Source: Actinernus sp. WN-2022 (Eukaryota; Cnidaria; Anthozoa; Actiniaria; Actinernidae). From it: a stretch of 64,000 nt of DNA. The translations under genes were made by a program, and so were the position numbers. The stretch lies in contig JAOWCC010001501.1 in assembly GCA_030867875.1 (NCBI GenBank), positions 29,284,792 through 29,348,791 on the forward strand, given 5' to 3'. Of this stretch, positions 1 to 12,120 are shown piece after piece (position 1 is the stretch's first letter; every line of letters starts with the position of its first letter). The notes under the pieces are model-generated. The model had not been told where the DNA came from. It searched no databases and worked only from the letters and a program-made list of their open reading frames with translations.

Positions 1-632
1 TAAATTTATAGTTACTTGATCTTGATGAGTCCGTTGCCCACGCATGCGCACATGAAAATGTTTCTTCCCGGTGTGGTGTAGTTTGACAGGCTTGGAGGCT
101 TTCCTCCTCGTTTTCGTATTCAAAGTATGTTCGGTTTAACGATTTTAAGTATTTAAAAATACTTGAGTTGGGATTAATAGTTTTAAACTGTAATCTTACT
201 TGGTTGGTGAACATGCAGGTTTTGTTGTTTTATTGTGAAAATACTTCGGCCATATCTAGATCTTATCAAAAAGTGATTATTTTTTACATTGGAAATAATT
301 TGTTCATTGAGCTTTCGGAGGAATGTTTTAGCTGCAACAACCCGAGCTTCAAATATTAACATTGCTGGTTTTCACTCAATCCCCAGAAATTAAAATGACA
401 AAGGGACGAGCTCCAAAGGAGAGGAATCCCTCACTTAATTTATTCATGAAATGACAATATAAACTAACGAAAATCCTACCCTGAAAAATAAAAAAAACCT
501 AACGGGTCAGTGAACAAAATCTTACCCACCTATAGCTATAGGGTTGTCAAGAAAAATTTCTCAAGAAAATGGCGATAATGGAGGTTTTTACCAAGCCGAG
601 AACTAGTTTGTGGTGTTCCTAACTGTTCAATT
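1..632. other. non-coding, no gene recognised
   Basis: AT-rich sequence with only short chance reading frames. I see no splice-bounded exon, RNA gene or clear repeat boundary before the LINE fragment that begins near 633. Confidence 0.5.
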
Positions 633-1830
633 TTGGGCCCAATACTATATTTGATGTATACGTCACCCATATAGGAGATATTCTACGTGCTCATAACTTG
701 GACTGCCATCTTTATGCAGATGATACTCATGTATATGTTTTATTTGACTACAGGAACAATGATGAACTTGAGCAAGTCAAATCTCGTGTTGGCTTTGCTT
801 ATCTGATATCATTGAATGTATGGCCTTCAACAAGCTGAAACGCGCGCAATACGGATAAAACTGAAGTTCTGATCCTAAGTTCTAAATACCGCCCGGATCC
901 TGTGTTTTCACTGCTTACTGTGGGCTGTGATGTCATTTTACCTAAGAATAATGCGGCTAGAAATTTAGGTGTCATATTTGATAATACGCTGAATATGACT
1001 GCGTACATTGATAACATCTACAGGTAAGTCGGCCTTTTTCCATCTTCGCAATATTGCACGCGTTAGAAGGTATCTGTCTCACAAGACCACTGAGACTCTG
1101 GTTTATGCTTTTGTATCTAGTATAAACTTGACAATTCTAATGCTGTTTTATATGGACTCCCTAAGGAACAGTTAAAGTAGCTTCAGCGTGTTTTTAATGC
1201 TGCGGTTCGTCTTATATCTTATACGCGTAAATATGATCATATAACACCAATACTTAAGCAATTGCACTGGCTCCCTGTTGAGCAAAGGTTAACCTACAAA
1301 ATCTTATTATTGACTTTTAAAGCTGTCCATGGATTAGCTCCTAGATATCTCTCTGATCTGATAGAACGTTATGTTCCTGGTAGGATTATTCGGTCTAGTT
1401 CTTCTAATTTGTTAAGAGTACCCAAGCATAATCTGGTATCATATGCATGTCCATGGATTAGCTCCTAGATATATCTCTGATCTGATAGAACGTTATGTTT
1501 CTGGTAGGATTATTCGGTCTAGTTCTTCTAATTTGTTAAGAGTACCCAAGCATAATCTGGTATCATATGTCCATGGATTAGCTCCTAGATATATCTCTGA
1601 TCTGATAGAACGTTATGTTCCTGGTAGGATTATTCGGTCTAGTTCTTCTAATTTGTTAAGAGTACCCAAGCATAATCTGGTATCATATGTCCATGGATTA
1701 GCTCCCAGATATATCTCTGATCTGATAGAACGTTATGTTCCTGGTAGGATTTTTCGGTCTAGTACTTCTAATTAGTTAAAAGTACCCAAGCATAATCTGG
1801 TATCATATGGAGGAAGAGCGTTTTCTGTTG
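633..1830 (+). pseudogene. degenerate LINE (non-LTR) reverse transcriptase fragment
   Basis: Broken reading frames encode part of a reverse transcriptase. A GPILYLMYTSPIGDIL-like segment comes first (about 633-690), followed by the catalytic YADDT motif at about 711-725. After several stops and frame changes comes the C-terminal segment typical of Jockey/CR1-type LINEs, with LHWLPVEQRLTYKILLLTFK and HGLAPRYLSDLI (about 1261-1360). The frame finally runs into GGRAFSVAAP near 1807-1835, where element similarity stops. The protein would copy its own RNA at nicked chromosomal targets. This copy is 5'-truncated, frame-shifted and internally expanded, so it is dead. Clade assignment (CR1/Jockey-like) is inference from motif style. 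Confidence 0.75.
1324..1807 (+). repeat. four tandem copies of a 120-bp coding unit inside the LINE C-terminus
   Basis: The segment starting TGTCCATGGATTAGCTCC recurs at 1324, 1448, 1568 and 1688. The first copy is 124 bp and the others are exactly 120 bp (40 codons), so copies 2-4 stay in frame. Copies differ by only a few bases (for example TCTCTC versus ATATCTC, GTTCCT versus GTTTCT, AGTTCT versus AGTACT). The units are far more alike than the age of the surrounding LINE would predict, which suggests duplication after the LINE decayed. Confidence 0.9.
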
Positions 1831-1904
1831 CAGCGCCCGGCACAGAAAAACAGCCTCATTTTTTGCTTTGAAAAGAACGTTAGAGAGGCACTGAATGATT
1901 CAGT

Positions 1905-2372
1905 CAGATAAAGGAGGGGCGTACATGGGTTTTCTCGTGATCGGACGTTATTATTTTCCGTGACGCGTGATTTAAAAAAAAAATCTTCGTTATCCGTGTT
2001 TAACGGATTTCGCATGACGCGTGAAGAAGCCAAATAAACATCCGATATTCGTGATTTTACTTCCTATTTCACGTGATCCCCCCCCCCCCCCCCCGAGACC
2101 TCCAAATACTCCAAAACTTACGGGAACTAAAGACCGATTTCCCGATTTAGAAAAAAACGTTTTTTTCTTGTCATTATTTTGTATTTTGAAACTTCCTGAG
2201 GCTTATCTACTATCTTATTCTCGTTAAAACGGAAATTCGATGATACCTTACTTGCTTATTTTCGTAATTCAGGAAAATGATTTTTTTCTATTCCGCCGTT
2301 ATCCGTGATCCGTGATTTTTATTCTTCGTGAACCGTGCTGAGACCCGCCCCCCTATACGCCCCTCATAAAGG
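1905..2372. mobile_element. MITE-like element with imperfect TIRs
   Basis: The ends carry similar inverted sequence (AAGGAGGGGCGTA on the left; the right end read in reverse gives TTATGAGGGGCGTATAGG). The interior has repeated CGTGATT/CCGTGATT words and a run of about 16 C at 2079-2094. It sits directly after the LINE fragment. No coding capacity is evident. Confidence 0.4.
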
Positions 2373-2527
2373 GTCTTACATTGAATCTAAATTGCATAGA
2401 ATTTTGAAGTCATTTATGTGTGAACCTGTAGAAAACAAGTCCTTGAAAAGTGTGGATTGTCAGGACTTGATAATTCCTTGAAAAGTCCTTGAAGAAGATC
2501 GGTTCTGAATTTTGTATGAACCATGCG

Positions 2528-2590
2528 TTAATCAATCAATCAATTAATCAATCAATCAATCTATCTATCAATTAATTGATTAATTCACTA
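2528..2590. repeat. AATC/ATTA simple repeat
   Basis: Runs of AATC units followed by CTATCTATC and AATTAATTGATT. This is a low-complexity tetranucleotide tract. Confidence 0.8.
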
Positions 2591-2849
2591 ATGCATTTAT
2601 ATTAATACACGTCTAACAGCAAAAGGCGTGTTAAAATGCGAGTAAGGCGGATTTCGAAAAAACACGAGACCATTTGAAAAATTAAGACAAGTGGGTATCA
2701 ATGGTTCAAACGTCTTCTCAATCATGTACTCAATGTATTCCAACGACCAATCAGCAGTTAAGATTCATGATACAATAACAGAACGCTTCCGATGCTTCAA
2801 AGGAGTAAAGCAAGGTAGTATGGCAAGCCAAACATGACAAAAGTATAAT

Positions 2850-3025
2850 GAGATACAAATCACTATACGACATTAAGAAATCACCATTCGAGAAATCATA
2901 AATCACTATACGAGCTAGATTGAGAAATCATCATTCGAGAAATAGAAACTCACTATACGATATTGAGAAATCACTATACAAGATTGAGAAATTAAATCAC
3001 AATATGAGATTGAAATCACTCTATA
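2850..3025. repeat. short tandem array of GAGAAATCACTATAC-like units
   Basis: About seven diverged copies of a 20-27-bp unit built on GAGAAATCA(C/T)(C/T)AT(A/T)CGA. They produce an accidental reading frame that I do not treat as a gene. Confidence 0.6.
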
Positions 3026-3079
3026 CGAGATTCAGTGCTTTGTTTTCCAATTATACAAATTGGTACATTTCCTCTTTAG

Positions 3080-3134
3080 TCTCCTTCGCTGGGGGGAGAG
3101 GTGCCCCTAAGAACGGGTGCGAAGGAGACTATTT
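3080..3134. repeat. inverted-repeat hairpin
   Basis: AGTCTCCTTCGC and GCGAAGGAGACT face each other around a GGGGGGAGAGGTGCCCC-type core. This is a short foldback of transposon-end character. The flanks to about 3980 hold nothing else that I recognise. Confidence 0.55.
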
Positions 3135-3984
3135 CCTCTTGGGATACAGAAAAACAAAAAAAGCATTACTCAAGGGAAACGTCAGGTGGTCTGAAATGGG
3201 ACAACAGACAGGCAAGCTGACTAGGTCTATTGATTCACTACTCATGCTCATTGTAACGTTGGTATACCTGTGGACATAGATCATGTGACTAAATGCACCA
3301 ATAGGAATGTTGTCACACGTGTTCGCCAGGGAAAGTGCTAAGCTCGCTGAAGCTAGACTCATCATCATTTATATATAATGGAATGGACTTTTTGCAGGAA
3401 GGCAATCACATGGTCGTACTAGATGGAAAACAAATCTTAATTCATATATTTAAAGGCTCTCGCAACGATCGGTAGTGTTATTAGCAAAAGCTGTTTGTAA
3501 ATGCTATTTTCCACCGCCAATCGATTGTCAATCTTTCTAAAACAGCGTTTTTAAAGGTAGCTTGCCATCCAGCATCCATGGCAACGTCTTTCCCATGGAG
3601 ATCACAACTGAAGCTCAATTCATTTGTTAACAATTAAGTATTATATCAGCACATGCACGACTGTTTCCTGCAAAATGCCTATTACAACTGCTCCCTGAGT
3701 AACTACAATGCATAATAAATCAACTGCACATACTGAACACTGTCTCTGAACTTAACTTGCTCAAACATATCACAATATTTATGGCTTTTTTTGTATGTTA
3801 GAAATCAATTCTTTTTAGCAGGGTTTACCAACCCATACTTTTCAACATTTTTAGAAATCAATGCTTTTTAGTACTGAGGATTTATGGACTGATAATATTA
3901 TTTCTAACTTCACAGCTGTCCCAAGCACAGTTGCTATTATATTGTAGCATACATCCAACATGTAACTTTTCCTTTAGCTATAGC

Positions 3985-4200
3985 TATATCCCTTGTGAAT
4001 CTTTAGGGTGTGTCGTTCTAAATGTGAAATAAAGTCATCTATCTAGATCTGCATGCAGTTTTATTTTCGAGTAGAGTGGTGACTTTTAAAATATTAGTGC
4101 TAAGTGTTCATTTTCTACATCTCAGTGAAGGACGCTGAAATTTATAACGAAACATGTGATTTCCACTCGTTTTTTTTTTGCGATCACTGGAATGCCCACG
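3985..4200. repeat. dispersed repeat, copy 1
   Basis: The stretch with AAATAAAGTCAT, then CTAAGTGTTCATTTTCTACATC and ACATGTGATTTCCACTC, has a diverged partner at 44250-44520 with the same order of words. The family is unknown. Confidence 0.5.
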
Positions 4201-4435
4201 CTGGCCTAGAACAACAGGAATCGAGTCATTTACTGCTATATTTGATGCCATTAGTTACTTTTAAAATAAACGAATATACAATCTGGTAAGTTTTATGTGT
4301 ATTTTACTTACAATGTCTATTCAAATATTTCACCACTGACGTCAGGCCACGTGAGTAGGAGTGCCAGCTAATCCCTAATCTTTTCGTAAAAATATGTGGG
4401 AAATTTCCATCCAAAGGCCTAGAAAAACTCAAAAT

Positions 4436-4590
4436 CTCACCATTTCCATCGAAGAAACCTTTGGTTTCAGCAAAACTGTACTCGTGTGGTATTCGTCGTG
4501 TCGAATGATATAAAATACATCCTTCGGTTCCGACAAGGGCGCCAGTTGAAATATCCTGAGACTGTTGGAAGGCTTTCCGACGAATGAAGT
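4436..4590 (-). CDS. possible orphan exon, unknown protein
   Basis: On the minus strand an open frame of about 50 codons (CYLTSFVGKPSNSLRIFQL..., then VFYIIRHDEYHTSTVLLK) runs into a good donor, AAATG|GTGAGA, near 4436. Residue composition looks protein-like. I do not recognise the family and cannot place a start or partner exon. A second frame overlaps it and is equally unassigned. Confidence 0.2.
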
Positions 4591-4639
4591 TAAATAACAT
4601 ATTAGGCTGTTTTCATCTGAGTGATGGGACTCCAAATTT

Positions 4640-6673
4640 GAGGGTAGGGTCGCAGCTGCTCAGAACATGTTTCTTGATTTGGATAACCAAAACAATAGAT
4701 GTTCTTGTACGCTTCGTTCTAGGGTTAGGGTTCTATTCGGTTTGTCGGTGAGGGTAGTAGCGAATTGGAGCAAATCTTACGAGGCGCTGCGAGGCTGCCC
4801 AAATTTGAGAGAAATTTCCACCACCACGGACTTCCACCATCTTGTTTTTACTGTGCATGTTAAGTTGGTAAATAAATTAAGTGACCCGCACTGTCTCGCA
4901 GTGTCCCGAGCGATATCGAACCTGATTGGTTGACCCTGTCACGTGTTGAGCCAACTCACGGCGACAAAAAATAATAATAATACACACTTGCAAAACTTGA
5001 CTCGGGCGCTCAAATTTAATCAGCAAAATCTTTTACCACACATCTTTACCACACTGCCCATGCAGTTTCTCGCTCTTTGCTTGGTTATTTTTTATCATAA
5101 ATAAGAAGATAGACAATAATGCTGACATGAGGCACGCACGCGACCCGCGCATACATTTTGTTGTAAAGTCGGCTATACATTTCCCATTGCTGCTCGCGGA
5201 TCCACAGCTACTTTGACCATGTGATGACTAAATCATTGTCAAAATTAGAACAGCCACAAAAAACTAACTTCGATATGTTAAATTTTGGGCAAAATATTTG
5301 ACACCAGATTCTCATACCAACACCTCCTCTATTAGTTTTGTAGCACAGAATTCAATTGAAATCTCGCTCGCTGCCAATCGTAATATAATGGGTATTGTAT
5401 TTTACAAAGCCACAGATTAAAACAACTTCGTTATTTACTGACTGATCAACTAGTTGAATCAACTGATCGAGGGTGCAAATAATTTAGAGCCTGTTTATAT
5501 GAAGGAGTTTGACCCAAGTCATTACTGTCGATATGCAAAACGCTCCACTGTTATTGAACTGACAGGCTCACAAACTTCTTGGATTAATCACTAACTTTCA
5601 CGTTTCATTAAAATGTTAAAAACTGTTTTATGTGGGTGGACTGCATGAAGAAATGTTTCGCTGATAAACGTTAACATTTCTCATTTTCTTGCCGGATACA
5701 TGCAGCCGAATAACTGCTTACCTTAAGGACTTATCAGATCGTGCAGCCAGTTTCATGAAACTTCAAATTCTCAGCCAACTTATTAATTAAACTCGAAGCG
5801 TTTAATTCGGACGGGAGTGAGCCTTGAATAACTTCAACCTGTTTTGAAGCCCTAGCCGAAAAGCTTTTAAAACAATTAAAACAGCTTTTATGCAAAATAG
5901 TCATAATGTTTAGACTTTCAAAATTACTGAGTAATGTTCAAAAGATTAAATTTTAAATTGTTAACATCTTCTTGCAAGAAAGCCTACAAGGTTGGGACAA
6001 AGTTGTTACATTTGATCACTTAGAATTATATTATACTCCACGCCGCGCCATTACAGGAATTGGCATTACCGGTACTTAGCCTTGAATACACTTTGTCCGT
6101 ATAAAATGATAAAGCTAGCACTTCAAGATATACATTTTTAATTCCAATATTACTCTCTATGCAGTTCGCAACATTGAAACCATTTCATATTTATGCGGTT
6201 GCTTTTTTCTGCTTATTGCAGTGAATAGAGAAAAAAACATTTGACCTAAGCAAATATTAACAAAAATATTTTGAATGTTTTATTTAACTCTGCTGTCTAT
6301 TTGCAGACGTTAATTTGAGTGTTATCTTTAAAGTTTAATAATGCCTACATTTTGGCTCATTGTTATTGGTAAATATTCCATTACCAGCTGTTGTGTCATT
6401 ATACTCGATTGAATACAACCTATTAAACTTACTGAATGCCAACTACAATGGCTTCCGACGATTAATTATTTGAGCACTTAAATGGCTTTCAAAGGCGAAT
6501 AATGGTTTTAAAAATATGGAAACCTAAGTATGTCAGATGTTGTCTCTGAAATAAAGTCAGGAATAGTTCAAATGATCATGAGAATTGGAGTGATTACATT
6601 TGTCCTGTTGGGGTTTTATTTGGTCCCGCCTTCTAATTCTTAAGCCCACTTTGATTGACAGCTGTTACTCACT
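4640..6673. other. intergenic or intronic sequence
   Basis: About 2 kb of AT-rich sequence. Scanning both strands I find no convincing exon, RNA gene or repeat boundary. Confidence 0.4.
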
Positions 6674-7338
6674 GGGCCGCGTCAGGCAAAAAGGGCCCGG
6701 ACGACATTCAAGTTAAATAATTCCTACAATGGTGTTCCCAATAACAGGTTGAAGATTGTATTGTATTCTTGACGAGAAGCGCTATATTTCATTCCTAACA
6801 ATAAATGACAGTTTCAAGACTATTGACAACAAAAATCAGGGGTGAAATATACGTGATTTTGATGCAAGGGCCCAATTACGAATACGACCACAAAAATTAG
6901 GAATCCTGTTGTCAGAGGGGATGATTTTGATGTATGACATTCATTTATACCTGCTGGCATTAAAGAGTAAAAAGTAAATAAGATGAACAAGATGATAACT
7001 TTTTGGCCAAAAAATGTCTTTTCTGCAGTCATTCTGCTCCCCGTAGCCCATAATATGATTTTAGCAATAGTATAAGTTATACCTTGAAACAATCGTCTGA
7101 TGATAGGGAATGATTTGCGCCTGCTAAAATTGTGATCAAACCCTTGTATACAAATATCGTTCGTAAATTTCGTCTTCGACTTACTTGTCAATTTCATGAA
7201 ACAACACTACTTGTTAGTAGCACAATGTGGCGCTCGCGATGCATATTGTAATCGCACCACAAGTACAAAAAGCATGGTACAATTTCAAAATACATTTACA
7301 TGTTATGTGATCCGGGCCCTTTTTGCCTGACGCGGCCC
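6674..7338. mobile_element. 665-bp DNA transposon with perfect 28-bp TIRs
   Basis: The left end 6674-6701 (GGGCCGCGTCAGGCAAAAAG...) is the exact reverse complement of 7311-7338. A four-base CACT flanks both ends (6670-6673 and 7339-7342), consistent with a 4-bp TSD. The interior has a 125-codon minus-strand frame (6820-7197) with a hydrophobic run but no known transposase motif. I judge the element non-autonomous. A 4-bp TSD would fit Sola- or Academ-type elements, but that is only suggestive. The perfect TIRs imply a young insertion. Confidence 0.8.
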
Positions 7339-7579
7339 CACTCTTATTGAATAGTTTGCTAAAATATCATCAAGTGGTCACGTGACCTTGTGAATACGAA
7401 AAAATCGATGATTACACAACATGGATGCCAAGAATGGAAAGAACGACCCAAAAATTAGTAACTAGCGCAAGTTTTAGATTCATACCTGTAAAACTGAAGC
7501 AAGGACATGTCAAAATTTAACCGGAAAAGTTTGTTATATTTGCCTACTTTATAATATACGTAACAAAATATATAGATTT

Positions 7580-7839
7580 TGATTGGTCAATAACGATTGC
7601 ATAAAAAGGTTATAGCGTGCACAGTCGCATGCTCTCAGCAAATGTTTCATTGGTCAGTATATTATAAACAAAAAAAAACCACATGAACTGCTTGTGCTAT
7701 ACGACGTGTTTGATTGGTCAATAACGATTGCATAAAAAGGTTATAGCGTGCACAGTCGCATGCTCTCAGCAAATGTTTCATTGGTCAGTATATTATAAAC
7801 AAAACAAAAACATGAACTGCTTGTGCTATACGACGTGAT
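7580..7839. repeat. direct tandem duplication, about 131-bp unit x2
   Basis: TTGATTGGTCAATAACGATT starts at 7580 and again at 7711. The two units, each ending at GCTTGTGCTATACGACGTG, are almost identical. The differences are in an A-rich run. Confidence 0.9.
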
Positions 7840-8069
7840 TTATGTACACTGAGTGATATTTTGAAAGTTCTCAAATTGCACTCGCTTAAAGGCGGGCTAG
7901 TAAAATAGACCACTTTCGATATATGCTTCACAAACGATTCAATGCCTGGCTCAGGGACAACATTGCGCTGTGAATCGTAATAACATAGGAACTGGCTGTT
8001 TCTGTTGATCAAAGTTCGCGCTTCAGTGAACTCGCTTGCTCAGTTTGGAAAAGTGCACTAGAAAATATG

Positions 8070-9140
8070 ATCTAGATCTTTCCCCTCGAATTCTGAGATA
8101 AAATCCACGTAGGATAGCTCCGAAAGGAAAGTCAAAAATAAGCTATGATACTCTGTTCTGTTTGTGCAGAATGTATCGAGATATTTACAGATTGAAGGTT
8201 TCATAATTTTCTCAGCGTGGTTTAATTTCATTCCACGTTGCCGATCGACGGTTTTCTAGCCAACAGAATACCATTGAATTACTTCAACTGCATGCTATAA
8301 ACAAGCTGTCAACTAATGTATAAGCTAATCTCTTACCTTTCCTTTCCAGGATCCATGTCATATTGTTTTAAGCCCCCCACGCTCTCACATTAACACTTGA
8401 CAGTCGTATATGGGGCGAAGTGTTTGTGACCACGTCTCGAACATAACTGATCGATGTAAATGAGTTATTAATCCCACGACCTTCTCCCACTGAGACTGCT
8501 GAGGTGTCAAATCCAAGTAATTAAATTACTCACATACAATACATAGCCTCTCGATACAATATCGAAAATAATACCGCAATTATTATTTCTACCGACGCCG
8601 TACATCGCACTTTTAATCATTTTAGTTTAAACATTCACTCCATGGAGATGTTTTTTCATTTCAGGTTTGAATACTATTTAAGTGTTTTTAACTTGTATTA
8701 ATTGTCTAATAAATTGTAATTATTTTAGTACATGTATGACTTTGATAATAGAAATCAGCAGAAAATCCATAACTCTAAAGCCTTGTTTCCATATAACCTA
8801 TTCTTGCCATTTGGCCGTGTTTTTCTCGTGTCGGTTTGGTTGTGAAGACAGGATCAGAGTTATCTGTGGGGGTCCGGTATATCTGAAAGGATCATCCGGC
8901 TATAACTGATTTTCAGATAGAACTGAGGTATATCTGAAAAACACGGAAAAACAAGAAAAGGTAAAAGGCCATATGGAAACCAGACTTTTATAATGCTCAG
9001 TTTTAATCAGGTTTATTCTTTCAGTCAAGAGCAGTTTTGACTTATACAAATGTCAGGATTTACTGTGCTGCGTGACCATTGAAGAACGTTCTTAATTAAT
9101 GTTTGACATCTTTTTGATTTGATTTTGTATTGCTTAGCCA
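8070..9140. repeat. diverged duplicated block, copy A
   Basis: From TTTCCCCTCGAA through TCTGTTCTGTTTGTGCAG, GATCGACGGTT, CCAACAGAATACCA and ATCCATGT(C/T)ATATTGTTTTAA to TTTTGATTTGATTTTGT, the word order matches 14680-15720. Each copy carries a different small insertion (8776-8995 here, about 15475-15655 there). No gene is recognised in either copy. Confidence 0.7.
8776..8995. mobile_element. MITE with inverted ends
   Basis: Left arm AAGCCTTGTTTCCATAT...GGCCGTGTTTTT is answered by an inverted right arm AAAAACACGG...CATATGGAAACCAGACTTTT. The sister block at 14680-15720 lacks it, so it is a post-duplication insertion. Confidence 0.6.
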
Positions 9141-9504
9141 ACCAGGAAGACAGTTATCTTTATAGTGGCAGAGTATTCAAAGTGATCAGCTTCAATATGT
9201 TGATACTTAGCTTTGCCTTGGAGGGGGTTGAAATAACAAAAGAAACAATGCACATTATTATTTTAGTCTCATACTTCGGCTATCAAAATCATTCCCTATA
9301 AAAGTTTTGTATTCCAGACTAAATAGGCAAAATTAAAATGCCAACATGCTCTTTCACATGGTATTGTTCTTTCTGTACACGTTGATAAACTATTGAAACA
9401 GAAATATGTATTTATGAATGCAGTCTTTGGACTCTGTTACAATTTCTGCTGACAATGAACACCAGACCGGATACTTTTTTTTCGTACTAAAAGGCAGTAT
9501 CATA

Positions 9505-9538
9505 AATCCCGGGGGGGGGGGGGGGGGGGGGGGGGGGG
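9505..9538. repeat. long poly-G tract
   Basis: About 29 consecutive G after ATAAATCCC. Such a run is prone to length error and polymorphism. The reading frame through it is not a gene. Confidence 0.9.
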
Positions 9539-9618
9539 TTCTTCAAGGTAAAAAGGGTAGGGGTGACCGTCGGAAACCTAAAAAAATACCCCAAAAAATA
9601 CTAAATCGTGAAAAATAT

Positions 9619-10335
9619 ATGGGCATATTTTAAAGAACACCGCCATCTTGGATTCATCATCGCTAAGCGGTTGAAGTGTGATCCCAAAGAATTCCACCGT
9701 ACATTGTTATACTTGTACCCAGTTGCGAAATGTGTATTAAAAACGGCAAAAACGCCGTTTGTAGTTGTTTTCAACGAATTTTGAACAACGATATCACCAG
9801 TTTATTTTTCAAATCAAAAATGAACGCACTATTCGAAATTCTCCAATCAGCGCGCGCGAAACGTCTAGCCAATCAGTGGCCGAATCCCACCAGCCTCGTC
9901 CCCAGGGTCTTCTCGGTCAGATCCAAGATGGCGGCTGCCAGAGAGAAGACCCCAACCAACCTCGTTCCCAGGGGTCTTTACGCGCCTAGTCAAAGATGGC
10001 GTCGAAAGTACCCCTGGTTACAGGCTGGTGGGATTCGGCCACTGATTGGCTAGACATTTTGCGCGCGCTGATTGGAGAATTTCGAATAGCGCGTGCATTT
10101 TTGATTTGAAAAATGAACTGGTGATGTCGTCTTTCGCATTGCGCGTTCAAAATTCGTTGAAAACAGATAGAAATTCATCAGAACTTAGCGTTTTTGTCTT
10201 TTTTAATACTCACTTCGCAACTGGGTACAAGTAGAATAATGTACGGTTGGAATTCATTGGGATCACACTTCAACTGCTAACCATTCTTCAGCGATGATGA
10301 ATCCAAGATGGCGGATGTGCTTCAAAATATGCCCA
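9619..10335. mobile_element. foldback element with about 260-bp arms
   Basis: The left arm (9619-9895, GGGCATATTTTAAAG..., CGCCATCTTGGATTCATCAT, ..., GGCCGAATCCCACCAGCC) is matched by an inverted right arm (10025-10335). Identity is moderately high with small indels. The centre (about 9893-10024) is filled by the AACCTCGT/CCAAGATGGCGGC repeat, itself apparently inserted. No transposase is encoded. Confidence 0.8.
9893..10024. repeat. AACCTCGT...CCAGGGTCTTCTCGGTCAGATCC repeat pair
   Basis: There are two head-to-tail variants of the dispersed repeat: CTCGTCCCCAGGGTCTTC followed by CCAAGATGGCGGC, then CTCGTTCCCAGGGGTCTTTACGCGCC. Further copies lie at 10376-10503, 12055-12112, 14572-14655 and 29624-29695. 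Confidence 0.85.
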
Positions 10336-10375
10336 TATATTGGGCATATTTTTGGGGCACATGACCAGCCTGTAC

Positions 10376-10503
10376 CAAGGATACTTTCGACGCCATCTTT
10401 GATTAGGCGCGTAAAGACCCCTGGGAACGAGGTTGGACCCCAACCTCGTGTTGAGGGTCTTATCGGTCAGATCCAAGATGGCGGCTACTCCGAGAGAAGA
10501 CCC
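10376..10503. repeat. AACCTCGT repeat, two copies in opposite orientation
   Basis: GGCGCGTAAAGACCCCTGGGAACGAGG, then CAACCTCG...GGGTCTTATCGGTCAGATCC and AAGATGGCGGC. It lies between the foldback element and the tandem unit that follows. Confidence 0.75.
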
Positions 10504-12051
10504 TGGTAAAGGCCGAACTACGACGAATTCTGATTGGCTCTTCGGTTATGACGCAAAGGTTGTCTAACAATGCTTTTTATTGGTCAAACCAGCTGAGGCC
10601 AAGGAGAGGATTCGTATAAAGTTTAATTTCTCAAATTTTATCATAAAAACGATTTTATATAACCTTAAAACACGTTGTGTGGGTAGAGCAATAGATGAAG
10701 TGTATTACTGGGTAGTTTTCTGGTAAGTTTCATCAGTGGGAAAGCCAGGAGAAGCCGTTTAACCCGAGCATGTGCTATCGATTGCTTCGCTTGAACGCTA
10801 ATGCATCAGTCAATTCCAGCAATGCCCATCCCCCCCCCCGGGACATGGTGGGGCATTTGCATATTTTGAGATACCGGAAGTGGGGCATTTGTAACCATAT
10901 ATCGGCCCGGGGGTCGGGCATTATTCTATTGACACTGCCGAAAAGAATTCTGGGAAAGAGGCTGGTCTCGTGGTATTAAACGACGCCATACTGTATCAAG
11001 TAAAAAAAAACAATAAATCTGAGTTGTTGTAATTACTCCGGCTGCCTGTGGATTCTACATGTATCTATTTATCTAAACCTAGAAACCTGCAGTTTATACC
11101 GTCTTATCCACGTTATTCGTATATGCTAGGACACGGAAAAGCCAGGAAATCTATGGATGTTTAATTTTTACAACATAGCTAGAAAATAGCAGTTCCCGTA
11201 CGTTAATTGTATTCTTAACGCTACGCTGCGCTAAAATTTTCAGGAGCCACTCGGGGCCCAAGCTCTGCCGGTCCGAGTTTGAAACGATATCAAGTAGTTC
11301 GTTTACAAATATACACAGTTTGTTGCTGTCAACCGGACGGACAGAACAGTCACACTATTATTATAAAAGTCTATCATGTGGTTTTAATAAGCGTTTATTG
11401 TCGATAACATTAACCGCGTTGCGAATGATTATTTATAGTAATGAGATGTATTAATACCATTTTGCTCCAGGGGGCTCAACAGTATAATCATACAGCGGTT
11501 TAAAAACGAACAGAAACTATCAATGAATAGATTCTCTGCGCCTTGTGTATTTTCATGGAATTAAACTTGGGCAGTATATCATTATGGATGTGCCCCGGGG
11601 TGGGGCATTTTCCTTACTTCTTTGGCTCCACTGTGGGGCATTTGAACACCTTGCTTGTCCCAACCGTGGGGAATTTGAAAAAAATAAACGAAAATGGCTA
11701 ATGCCCGGGGGTTGTCCCGGGGGGGGGGGGGGATGGGCATTGCTGGAATTGACTGATGCATAACGGAAAATGAACGGCTTTTTAGGATTCTCTTCTAGCT
11801 TAGATACATCCTGGTAGCATCGTGATACCCTTCCACTGTTTCTTTATCCAAATAAACTCCATTTCGAGACATTTTCACTACATCGTACGCCGCGTGGAAA
11901 TACTGTTAATCGCATCTCGCTCACTCCGGATTGGGATACCTATGGTTTGTAGGCACGTGTTAAACATTTCCATATTTAGCTTGGCCGCCATATTGGATGC
12001 CCACATCACGTGATTAAAATCTCCAGGATTTCTGGAGATTTTTGATCACGT
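10498..12051. repeat. tandem unit A (interrupted by a Harbinger-like element)
   Basis: GACCCTGGTAAAGGCCGAAC... through TTCATCAGTGGGAAAGCC and AACGGAAAATGAACGGCTTT to the ATCACGTGA hairpin (12006-12051) is repeated at 12121-12771. Without the 10802-11760 insertion, unit A is about 590 bp. Confidence 0.8.
10802..11760. mobile_element. Harbinger-like non-autonomous element, 959 bp
   Basis: TIRs begin TGCATCAGTCAATTCCAGCA on both ends and extend into C/G-runs. TAA is duplicated at 10799-10801 and 11761-11763, matching the TWA target preference of the PIF/Harbinger superfamily. The paralogous block at about 12465 has a single CTAACGG, which is the preserved empty site. Subterminal GGGGCATTTG words recur in both arms. 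The same TIR starts at 63641. No transposase frame is seen. Confidence 0.85.
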
Positions 12052-12054
12052 GAT

Positions 12055-12112
12055 GGGTCTTCTCTCGGAGTAGCCGCCATCTTGGATCTGACCGAGAAGA
12101 CCCTGGGGACGA
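12055..12112 (-). repeat. AACCTCGT repeat copy
   Basis: GCCGCCATCTTGGATCTGACC followed by GAGAAGACCCTGGGGACGAGG, between the two tandem units. Confidence 0.8.
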
Positions 12113-12120
12113 GGTTGAGG

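Noticed and set aside
9418..9633. ORF with a poly-Gly stretch
   Set aside because: The Gly run is the poly-G tract. The flanks are not coding-like.
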